A DNA stretch of 64,000 nucleotides from assembly GCA_944321845.1 (NCBI GenBank), contig CALUMT010000018.1, forward strand, positions 1-64,000, in the 5' to 3' direction. Shown here one piece after another: positions 55,260 through 61,898 of the stretch. The position numbers were made by a program, and so were the translations under genes. Every line of letters begins with the position of its first letter. Position 1 is the stretch's first letter. The DNA is from an uncultured Butyricimonas sp. Lineage in GTDB: Bacteria; Bacteroidota; Bacteroidia; Bacteroidales; Marinifilaceae. The notes under the pieces were generated by a model that saw only the letters and a list, made by a program, of their open reading frames with translations, was not told the origin of the DNA and did no database searches.

Positions 55260-56165
55260 TCACCCTAAATTCCCGAACATCGACGTGCTCAGGTACTTCT
55301 CCGCCCGGTCCGGGAAAACCACCACGATATTCCCGCGTTCCACCCGCTCCGCCATTCTCAAGGCCGCCACCATCGCCGCCCCGCTGCTCATCCCCGCGAA
55401 AATTCCCTCCCGGGCAATAATCTCCCGGGCCATGGCTATAGCCTCCTCGCTCTCCACCATGACCTGCACGTCAATCAGGGAAGGCATGTAGATCGCCGGC
55501 ACGATAGCTTCCTCCATATTCTTCAACCCCTGAATGTAATGCCCTCTCACCGGGTGAGCGCACACGACCTTGATGTTCGGGTCATGCTTCCGCAGAAAAC
55601 GGGAGATACCCATAATCGTCCCGGAAGTCCCCAGGGCACACACCAGGTAGTCAATCTTACCGCCCGTCTGCTGCCATATCTCGTTGGCCGTACCCTCGTA
55701 ATGAGCCTCGTAATTATTCGCGTTACTGAACTGGTCCGGCATGAAATACTTGCCCGGGTTCGCCTCCACGAGACGGCGGGCCTCCCGGATGGCCCCATCC
55801 GTCCCATCCTTCGCCGGGGTGAGAATCACCTTCGCCCCGTAAGCCCGGATAATCTTCCGCCGTTCCTCCGACACGGCCTCACTCATCACGATTTCCACCG
55901 GGTACCCCTTCACCACCCCGACAACCGCCAACCCGATACCCGTGTTCCCGGAAGTCGGTTCGATAATCGTCTTCCCGGGTATCAACCTTCCCTCCCGCTC
56001 CGCCTGTTCCACCATACGCGAGGCAATCCGGTCCTTAATACTTCCCGTGGGATTGAATCCCTCCAGTTTGGCGTAAATATTCACGCCCGGCTTATCCAGC
56101 AGGCGATTCACGCGCACCATCGGGGTACTCCCGATAGTCTCAAGAATGTTTTCTTTCACGAACAT
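55260..56165 (-). CDS. cysK: PLP-dependent cysteine synthase
   Basis: 301 aa. It makes cysteine from O-acetylserine and sulfide. The PLP lysine is in LEGFNPTGSIKDRIASRM (near residue 44), the substrate loop is EPTSGNTGIGLAV, and the phosphate loop is ALGTSGTIMGISRFL. The C-terminal GMSSGAAMVAAL and DRAEKYLSTSMFG fit the OASS family. It could be CysK or CysM type. No serine acetyltransferase is nearby. It has a leader of about 300 nt with a poly-Cys ORF, which fits control by cysteine supply. Confidence 0.93.
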   Translation of the reverse strand: MFVKENILETIGSTPMVRVNRLLDKPGVNIYAKLEGFNPTGSIKDRIASRMVEQAEREGRLIPGKTIIEPTSGNTGIGLAVVGVVKGYPVEIVMSEAVSEERRKIIRAYGAKVILTPAKDGTDGAIREARRLVEANPGKYFMPDQFSNANNYEAHYEGTANEIWQQTGGKIDYLVCALGTSGTIMGISRFLRKHDPNIKVVCAHPVRGHYIQGLKNMEEAIVPAIYMPSLIDVQVMVESEEAIAMAREIIAREGIFAGMSSGAAMVAALRMAERVERGNIVVVFPDRAEKYLSTSMFGNLG

Positions 56166-56318
56166 AATAAATCTGGTATTTGATTGTAATGGATAAACGA
56201 CACGACACCCCCGCCCATCCCGGCGGAAGGTAGCCCGACAACACGCCCAACAATCGGTCTAATCCCTTAAACCGCCCGCTACCGTGTTTCCGGCAACAAC
56301 CTTATCGAAAAATGAGGA
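56166..56318 (-). promoter_or_regulatory. Possible attenuator region of cysK
   Basis: Between the leader stop and the cysK ATG two pairings overlap. Stem A joins CGGAAACACGGTAGC (56292-56278) to GCTACCTTCCG (56234-56224) with a 4-nt bulge. Stem B is CCGCC / GGCGG (56226-56211) with a 6-nt loop and shares three bases with stem A, so both cannot form fully. No T-run follows stem B, so ordinary termination is not evident. Confidence 0.45.
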
Positions 56319-56423
56319 TTAAAGACAACAACAGCAACAACAGGCCCATGCCATCCCGCTAAACGGTCCGAACTTCGGCATCCACACCTGATATCGCTCC
56401 ATGAAACCAAACGTTGTCTTCAT
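56319..56423 (-). CDS. Leader peptide with six consecutive cysteines
   Basis: 34-codon ORF (ATG at 56423, TAA at 56319) whose last residues are WACCCCCCL. The six Cys codons are TGT TGT TGC TGT TGT TGT. It starts about 43 nt after a well-formed promoter and ends 153 nt before cysK on the same strand. Poly-Cys upstream ORFs that sense charged tRNA-Cys are known from mycobacteria, and the placement ahead of a cysteine synthase is what such a sensor would need. It is proposed as a regulatory peptide translated in cis. It is not likely a metal-binding protein, though that cannot be excluded. Confidence 0.72.
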   Translation of the reverse strand: MKTTFGFMERYQVWMPKFGPFSGMAWACCCCCCL

Positions 56424-56472
56424 AAGATTCAAAATTTATAATCCAAGACCGGCCATACACCCAGCCCGAAGA

Positions 56473-56504
56473 CAAACATAATCACAAAAAAGATAAAAAC
56501 CAAA
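56473..56504 (-). promoter_or_regulatory. Promoter of the cysK leader transcript
   Basis: Minus strand: TTTG (56504-56501), exactly 20 nt, then TATGTTTG (56480-56473). Both elements match the Bacteroidota consensus. The transcript would begin near 56466. A second TAnnTTTG (TACCTTTG) overlaps the -33 element. Confidence 0.75.
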
Positions 56505-56577
56505 GGTATTTCTTAATATTCCCTATAACATGCTTTACACTCCCTATCGGGTTCCTTTTCCCTTTCCCCACTGGCGG

Positions 56578-56604
56578 GTCACTTGCCGTTCACCTCCTGA
56601 TCAC
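56578..56604 (-). repeat. 11-bp array GTGAT / GTGAA / GTGAC, copy 3
   Basis: On the minus strand GTGAT (56604-56600), GTGAA (56593-56589) and GTGAC (56582-56578). Over 35 bp it matches copy 1 at about four of five positions. It lies about 75 nt upstream of the cysK leader promoter and points to it. Confidence 0.78.
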
Positions 56605-56763
56605 TTCCTGGCACAAACAATAGCCCACCTGTCGGTCTGTCGTACCAGCCAAGGGAATGGCAGCCCCCGGGAAAGTGTCGGGTCGGCAGGAGTATACTGG
56701 CGGGAGACTCCCCCATCACGACAATAGACGGTCGCTTCATCGCCGCCTGTTTGCCTATCCGGG

Positions 56764-56807
56764 AAGCGGGCAACAAGCGGCCATTAAGCGACTATGAAGC
56801 GGCGAAT
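56764..56807 (+). repeat. 11-bp direct-repeat array, AAGCG type
   Basis: Four units with AAGCG at 56764, 56775, 56786 and 56797: AAGCGGGCAAC, AAGCGGCCATT, AAGCGACTATG, AAGCGGCGAAT. Confidence 0.75.
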
Positions 56808-56894
56808 AGGGTAGATAACCCCCGGATTACCCGTGGTCAATAGCAGGCTTTCCCCTTACCGATACGCTCCCGACAGGGTGTCTACACGCTACAA

Positions 56895-56938
56895 ACTCAA
56901 TTCACAAACCATTCACTCCCAATTCACAGCCAATCAAT
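56895..56938 (-). repeat. 11-bp direct-repeat array, GTGAAT type
   Basis: Plus-strand ATTCAC at 56900, 56911 and 56922, with a weaker fourth unit (ATCAAT). On the minus strand this reads GTGAAT three times at 11-bp spacing. Confidence 0.72.
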
Positions 56939-57072
56939 CGAGTGAGTTTAAAAAGGCCGTAAACCGAGAGTGTATTGTCTTTGTTCCGTGAACAGGAGGG
57001 AAAAGCACCGGAAATGTACACGAAATAATTCGAAATAAATCATCGAAACTAACCGAGACTCGTCCGAGAAGT

Positions 57073-57104
57073 TTTGTTTTTATCCCCGATAATCCGTATA
57101 TTCG
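57073..57104 (+). promoter_or_regulatory. Promoter of the alpha/beta hydrolase gene
   Basis: TTTG at 57073-57076, 20 nt, then TATATTCG at 57097-57104 (one mismatch to TAnnTTTG). The ATG is 21 nt downstream. Confidence 0.55.
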
Positions 57105-57125
57105 GCTTCACTAATAAAAATCGGT

Positions 57126-58373
57126 ATGAAGAAAGGTTTTTTGCTTATTTTATCCACGATGCTGTTTTTCAACCTCTCTATAGCCCAAACAATCAGTGGT
57201 ACCTGGACAGGGGAGTTAGCCATAGGTTTGAAAAAATTGGCCATTGTATTTCATTTCAACAAGACAGCAAATAATAGTACCAAGGTATTCATGGATGTAC
57301 CGGCTCAAAGTGCCAAAGGGATCCCCGTCAACCTGCACGTGCTGACAACAGATTCCGTAAGTCTTGCTATTCCAAGTATCGGAATGACTTACTCCGGTAA
57401 ATTGCACAAGGGGGTCATAGTAGGAACTTTCACCCAAATGGGCCAACAATTAAAACTCGATTTGTATCCCGGGAATCAGGCCAGGAAGTCCAGGCCACAG
57501 GAGCCGAAAGGAGATTTGCCATACACTACACTTGAAATGTCCGTCCACAACGAAAAGGCCGATGTTTACCTGACGGGGACTCTTACTTATCCTACAGGCT
57601 TCATGAAAGATTCGAATATGCCTGTCGTAGTTATGGTTACAGGAAGTGGGGGCCAGAACAGGGATGAGGAGATATTCGAGCACAAACCGTTTCTGGTTAT
57701 TGCCGACTATCTGGCGAGAAACGGGATAGCTTCGTTTAGGTATGATGACAGGGGCATGGGGAAATCAAGCGGGACACAGATCGGTTGTACATCTGCGGAT
57801 TTTGCCGATGATGCGGAGGTTGTCATAGATTTTCTCAGGAAAAAAGGAGAATTCAAGAAAATAGGTATTCTGGGACATAGTGAGGGCGGTATGATAGCCT
57901 TTATGCTGGGGGCTAGAAACAAAGTCGATTTCATCGTCAGCATGGCTGGCCCCGGTATAAAAGGGGATACATTGCTGACGGAGCAGAAAAATGCCATCCT
58001 ACAACTTCAGGGTATAGACCTAAAAATAACTACAGAACAGACGCGAAAAGAGATAGCCACTATGACTAAAAACGTATGGCTCGAGTATTTTCTAAATTAT
58101 GACCCGAGGGTTGATCTGGAGAAAATAACTGTACCGATAATGGCAATTAATGGAACGAATGACGTACAAGTTCTTTCGAAAAGTAATCTTAAGGCTATTA
58201 GGGACATCCTATATGGTAAGAACAAATACAATCTTATCAAGGAGTACCCCAACTTAAATCATCTCTTTCAACATTGTACTCCTCAAACAGCAATAGATTA
58301 TTACGAGATCGACGAAACCTGTTCTAATGAAGTTCTTGAAGATATTGTCAATTGGATAAAGTCACTAAAATAA
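57126..58373 (+). CDS. Secreted alpha/beta hydrolase
   Basis: 415 aa with a signal peptide (KKGFLLILSTMLFFNLSIAQ). Residues about 20-120 form a beta-rich domain starting TISGTWTGEL. The hydrolase domain follows: VVVMVTGSGGQNRDEE gives the oxyanion strand, GILGHSEGGMIAFMLG carries the nucleophile Ser, and INGTNDVQVLS and LNHLFQHC supply the acid and His. It is likely a periplasmic esterase or acyl-peptide hydrolase-like enzyme. Its composition is more AT-rich than the nad genes that follow. It is separated from nadB by about 95 nt. Substrate unknown. Confidence 0.83.
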   Translation: MKKGFLLILSTMLFFNLSIAQTISGTWTGELAIGLKKLAIVFHFNKTANNSTKVFMDVPAQSAKGIPVNLHVLTTDSVSLAIPSIGMTYSGKLHKGVIVGTFTQMGQQLKLDLYPGNQARKSRPQEPKGDLPYTTLEMSVHNEKADVYLTGTLTYPTGFMKDSNMPVVVMVTGSGGQNRDEEIFEHKPFLVIADYLARNGIASFRYDDRGMGKSSGTQIGCTSADFADDAEVVIDFLRKKGEFKKIGILGHSEGGMIAFMLGARNKVDFIVSMAGPGIKGDTLLTEQKNAILQLQGIDLKITTEQTRKEIATMTKNVWLEYFLNYDPRVDLEKITVPIMAINGTNDVQVLSKSNLKAIRDILYGKNKYNLIKEYPNLNHLFQHCTPQTAIDYYEIDETCSNEVLEDIVNWIKSLK

Positions 58374-58467
58374 TCCGTGGTATGAAAAGTCTGTTTCTAT
58401 TCCGGGCAGGCGCTTGCGAGATACAAATAATCTCACTATTTTCGCACCAATTTACAGGAAAGAAAAG

Positions 58468-60042
58468 ATGCGTAATTACGACTATATCATCGTGGGAAGC
58501 GGGCTGGCAGGCTTGTATGCCGCTTACCAGGCTTCCAAACACGGGAACGTGGCGTTGCTGACCAAATCCGATATTCGGGAAAGCAACTCCTACTTCGCGC
58601 AGGGAGGTATCGCCGCGGTAACCGGCGAGAATGATGCCCCCCGTTTTCATTTCGAGGATACCATCACGGCCGGCCGGGGGCTGTGCGATTACCCGGCGGT
58701 GAACGTGCTCGTGACGGAGGGTCCCAGCCGCATTCACGAGATCATCGAGGAAGGGATGCACTTCGACACGGAGAACGGGTCGCTGGCCCTGGGGCTGGAA
58801 GGCGGCCATCACCAGAAACGGATCCTGCACGCGGGAGGAGATGCCACCGGTCGCATGATTACCAATTTCGTGATAGATAAAGTGGAGCATTGTCCCACGA
58901 TAACGGTCTTCGACAATCATGCCGTGACCGACCTCCTGGTGGACTGGGAAGGATGTTACGGGGTGCGCTGCTGGAATTTCTCGGAAAACCGGGAAGAAGT
59001 GTTCACCGGCGAGAATGTTTTCCTGACGGCCGGGGGAACATCGGCCATCTACAAGCGGACAACAAACCCGCACACGACCATCGGCGACGGACTGGCATTG
59101 GCCTATGCTGCCGGCTGCGAGATCGAGGACATGGAGTTCATCCAGTTCCACCCCACCGCCATGTACACGCCGACGGGTGAAGCCTACCTGGTGAGCGAGG
59201 CCGTACGGGGCGAGGGTGCCTACCTGCTGTCGCTGGAGGGGGAACGCTTCATGGTAGGGAAACACGAGCTGGCGGAGCTGGCCCCGCGGGATATCGTGGC
59301 GCAGTGTATTTTCCGCCAGATGCAGGAACACGGCGACGAGTACGTTTACCTGTCGCTGAAGCATCTCGACCCGGCGATGATACAGCACCGGTTCCCGAAC
59401 ATCTTCGAGAAATGTCGGGAACTGGGCTTCGACATGACGGACAAGATACCCGTGGCCCCGGCCGCGCATTATACCGTGGGAGGCGTAAAAACCGACCTGC
59501 ACGGGCGGACGAATATCCCGCACCTGTACGTGTGCGGGGAACTGGCCTCGTCGGGCATCATGGGTGCCAACCGACTGGCCTCGAACTCGCTGATCGAGTG
59601 CCTGGTGTTCGGGAAACGGGCCGTGACGGACTCTATCCACAACCGGCGAAAGACGGCCATTCCGGAAACCGCCGAACGATTCACGCTGGATCCGGCAAAA
59701 CGGGAAGCCTACCTGCAGCTGAAGAACGAGATCGCCGACCTGATGACCCGCCATGCCGGAATCATCCGCACGGAGGAAGGATTGCGCACCGGGTTGAAAC
59801 AACTGGAAGAACTGGCACGAAAGGAAGATTTCAACGGGGACGAATATTACGCCCTGGCGAGCCGCAACCTGCTGACGGTGGCCCGGCTGATCATGACCCC
59901 CGCGCTGTTGCGGCAAGAGAGCCGCGGCGGACATTTCCGCTCGGACTATCCCGCGCAGGACGATACTTTCCTTTTCCATATCATCCAACAACGGGGCAAA
60001 GCGACACACACCATCCCCGTCATCACCACATTAAACGCATAA
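58468..60042 (+). CDS. nadB: L-aspartate oxidase
   Basis: About 524-aa FAD enzyme turning L-aspartate into iminoaspartate, first step of de novo NAD synthesis. It has the FAD loop YIIVGSGLAGLYAAYQAS, SNSYFAQGGIAAV near residue 45, the active-site region TAGRGLCDYPAVNVLV, and AAHYTVGGVKTDLHGRT near 330. I start at the ATG at 58468, preceded by AGGAAAG; the frame begins at a TTG at 58414 without support. First gene of nadB-nadC-nadA. Confidence 0.95.
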   Translation: MRNYDYIIVGSGLAGLYAAYQASKHGNVALLTKSDIRESNSYFAQGGIAAVTGENDAPRFHFEDTITAGRGLCDYPAVNVLVTEGPSRIHEIIEEGMHFDTENGSLALGLEGGHHQKRILHAGGDATGRMITNFVIDKVEHCPTITVFDNHAVTDLLVDWEGCYGVRCWNFSENREEVFTGENVFLTAGGTSAIYKRTTNPHTTIGDGLALAYAAGCEIEDMEFIQFHPTAMYTPTGEAYLVSEAVRGEGAYLLSLEGERFMVGKHELAELAPRDIVAQCIFRQMQEHGDEYVYLSLKHLDPAMIQHRFPNIFEKCRELGFDMTDKIPVAPAAHYTVGGVKTDLHGRTNIPHLYVCGELASSGIMGANRLASNSLIECLVFGKRAVTDSIHNRRKTAIPETAERFTLDPAKREAYLQLKNEIADLMTRHAGIIRTEEGLRTGLKQLEELARKEDFNGDEYYALASRNLLTVARLIMTPALLRQESRGGHFRSDYPAQDDTFLFHIIQQRGKATHTIPVITTLNA

Positions 60043-60062
60043 ATCATAAAAATACATAGACG

Positions 60063-60902
60063 ATGAACTACGACTCACTCATAGAACGACTGCTCGACCT
60101 GGCTATTGAAGAGGATATCGCCACGGGAGACATTTCCACGAACGCCATTATCCCGGTACATTCACGGGCCGTGGCAGAGATGAAAGCGAAAGCCGACGGC
60201 GTGATTTCCGGGCTGGAGATCGCCCGAAGGGTGTACGAGCGTTTCGAGAAAGATATTAAATGGGAACCCCTCGTGACGGACGGAACGCCCGTGAAGAAGG
60301 GGGATATTATCCTGAGAATAGAGGCCGGTTACCGCACCCTGCTGCTGGGGGAACGGTTATCGCTGAACATCCTGCAACGGATGTCGGGAATCGCCACGGC
60401 AACGGCCAATTACGTGAAAGAGCTGGCCGGCACGCGCACGCAGCTGCTGGACACGCGGAAGACGGCCCCGGGACTGCGGGTGCTGGACAAGATGGCCGTG
60501 CACCACGGCGGTGGGATGAACCACCGCATGGGATTGTATGACATGATTATGCTGAAGGACAACCATATCAAGCTGGCCGGGGGTATCCCGAACGCCGTGA
60601 AAGCCGCCCGGGCCAACCTGCCGCTGAGTATCAAACTGGAGGTGGAAACGACCACGCTCGAGGAAGTGCAACAGGCTCTCGACTGCGGGGCTGACATCAT
60701 CATGCTCGACAACATGACGAACGAGATGATGGCCGAGGCCGTGCGCCTCATCAACGGCCGGGCCAAGACGGAGGCTTCCGGTAACATGAATATCCCCCGC
60801 CTGAAAAGCGTGGCGGCTACCGGTGTGGACTATATCAGCGTGGGAGCGTTGACCCATTCCGTGACGGCCATGGATATCAGCATGAATATCGTTATGATTT
60901 AA
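60063..60902 (+). CDS. nadC: Quinolinate phosphoribosyltransferase
   Basis: 279 aa. It joins quinolinate to PRPP with loss of CO2 to give nicotinate mononucleotide. Motifs: EEDIATGDISTNAI, LNILQRMSGIAT, LLDTRKTAPGLRVLDKMAVHHGG, MLKDNHIKLAGG, and LEVETTTLEEVQQALDCGADIIMLDNM. It follows nadB by 20 nt. The order nadB, nadC, nadA puts the last enzyme in the middle, as in many Bacteroidota. Confidence 0.96.
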   Translation: MNYDSLIERLLDLAIEEDIATGDISTNAIIPVHSRAVAEMKAKADGVISGLEIARRVYERFEKDIKWEPLVTDGTPVKKGDIILRIEAGYRTLLLGERLSLNILQRMSGIATATANYVKELAGTRTQLLDTRKTAPGLRVLDKMAVHHGGGMNHRMGLYDMIMLKDNHIKLAGGIPNAVKAARANLPLSIKLEVETTTLEEVQQALDCGADIIMLDNMTNEMMAEAVRLINGRAKTEASGNMNIPRLKSVAATGVDYISVGALTHSVTAMDISMNIVMI

Positions 60903-60915
60903 CAAAGGAATAGCT

Positions 60916-60923
60916 TATCTTTG
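60916..60923 (+). promoter_or_regulatory. Possible internal -7 element before nadA
   Basis: TATCTTTG between nadC and nadA, 18 nt before the nadA ATG. It may be chance; TATG is at the -33 position. Confidence 0.3.
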
Positions 60924-60941
60924 AAGCGAGAAAAAGGAATT

Positions 60942-61868
60942 ATGACACAGACGGACATCATCAATAGAATCAAGCAACTGAAGGCGGAGAAAAACGCCAT
61001 TATCCTGGCCCATTACTATACACGCCCGGAAGTGCAGGACGTGGCCGATTACCTGGGTGACTCCCTGGGACTGTCGCGGGAGGCGGGAAAGACAGACGCC
61101 CGAATCATCGTGTTCTGCGGCGTGCATTTCATGGCTGAAACGGCCTCCATTATCTCCCCGGACAAGAAGGTGCTGATTCCAGCCCTGCACGCCGGCTGCT
61201 CGCTGGCCGAGGGAGTAACGGGTTACGACCTGAAATGCTGGAAGGAGAAGAACCCGGACGGGCTTATCGTGAGCTACGTGAACACGACAGCCGAGGTGAA
61301 GGCCTACACGGATTACTGCTGCACCTCGTCGAACGCCCTGAAAGTGGTGGAAAGCCTGCCGAAGGACAAAAAGATTCTTTTCGTGCCGGACAAGAACCTG
61401 GGGAACTACATCCGTAAGGTGACGGGACGGGAAATGGAGATATGGGACGGGAACTGCTGCGTGCATAATCCCATCGACGCCGAGATGATTCTGGCCAAGC
61501 TGGAGGAATACCCGGAGGCCGATGTACTGATTCACCCGGAATCGTCCTGCTCGCACGACGACCGTGTGTTGCATCATCCACGGGCTTTCATGTACTCGAC
61601 GGCAGGAATCATCAAACACGCGGCCACATCGCCCAAACGGCAATTCATCATCGCCACGGAACTGGAAACCATCCACGAGTTGCAGAAGCAGAACCCGGGC
61701 AAGGAATTCATCCCCATACACCCGAAGGCGTATTGCGGGCAAATGAAGAAAGTGACCCTGGAAGGGGTACTGGAAGCCCTGGAGAAGGAACAGCACGAGG
61801 TACGTGTGCCGGAAGATTTGCGCCGGCGGGCATTACTGCCCATCCAGCGGATGATGGAAATAGGATAA
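60942..61868 (+). CDS. nadA: Quinolinate synthase
   Basis: About 308-aa [4Fe-4S] enzyme that condenses iminoaspartate with dihydroxyacetone phosphate to quinolinate. Three cluster cysteines can be placed: LHAGCSLAEGV, WDGNCCVHNPI and PKAYCGQMKKVTLEG. AIILAHYYTRPEVQDVADYLGDSLGLS is the N-terminal signature, and VCPESSCSHDD-type sequence appears as IHPESSCSHDD. I start at the ATG at 60942; the frame begins at a TTG at 60921. With NadB it makes quinolinate for NadC. PheT follows after 30 nt. Confidence 0.95.
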   Translation: MTQTDIINRIKQLKAEKNAIILAHYYTRPEVQDVADYLGDSLGLSREAGKTDARIIVFCGVHFMAETASIISPDKKVLIPALHAGCSLAEGVTGYDLKCWKEKNPDGLIVSYVNTTAEVKAYTDYCCTSSNALKVVESLPKDKKILFVPDKNLGNYIRKVTGREMEIWDGNCCVHNPIDAEMILAKLEEYPEADVLIHPESSCSHDDRVLHHPRAFMYSTAGIIKHAATSPKRQFIIATELETIHELQKQNPGKEFIPIHPKAYCGQMKKVTLEGVLEALEKEQHEVRVPEDLRRRALLPIQRMMEIG

Positions 61869-61898
61869 GATAACGTATAATTTACAAATAGATATAAG

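Larger units (their letters stand above)
56505..57072. other. Long non-coding region rich in 11-bp arrays
   Basis: No gene recognised between the cysK leader promoter and the promoter at 57073. Three separate 11-bp direct-repeat arrays are listed individually. A run of CGAAA words at uneven spacing near 57020-57050 is not called. Confidence 0.55.

Noticed and set aside
56530..56727. 65-codon plus-strand frame, and its minus-strand counterpart at 56579-56776
   Set aside because: Both lie over the GTGAT array and lack any protein-like features.
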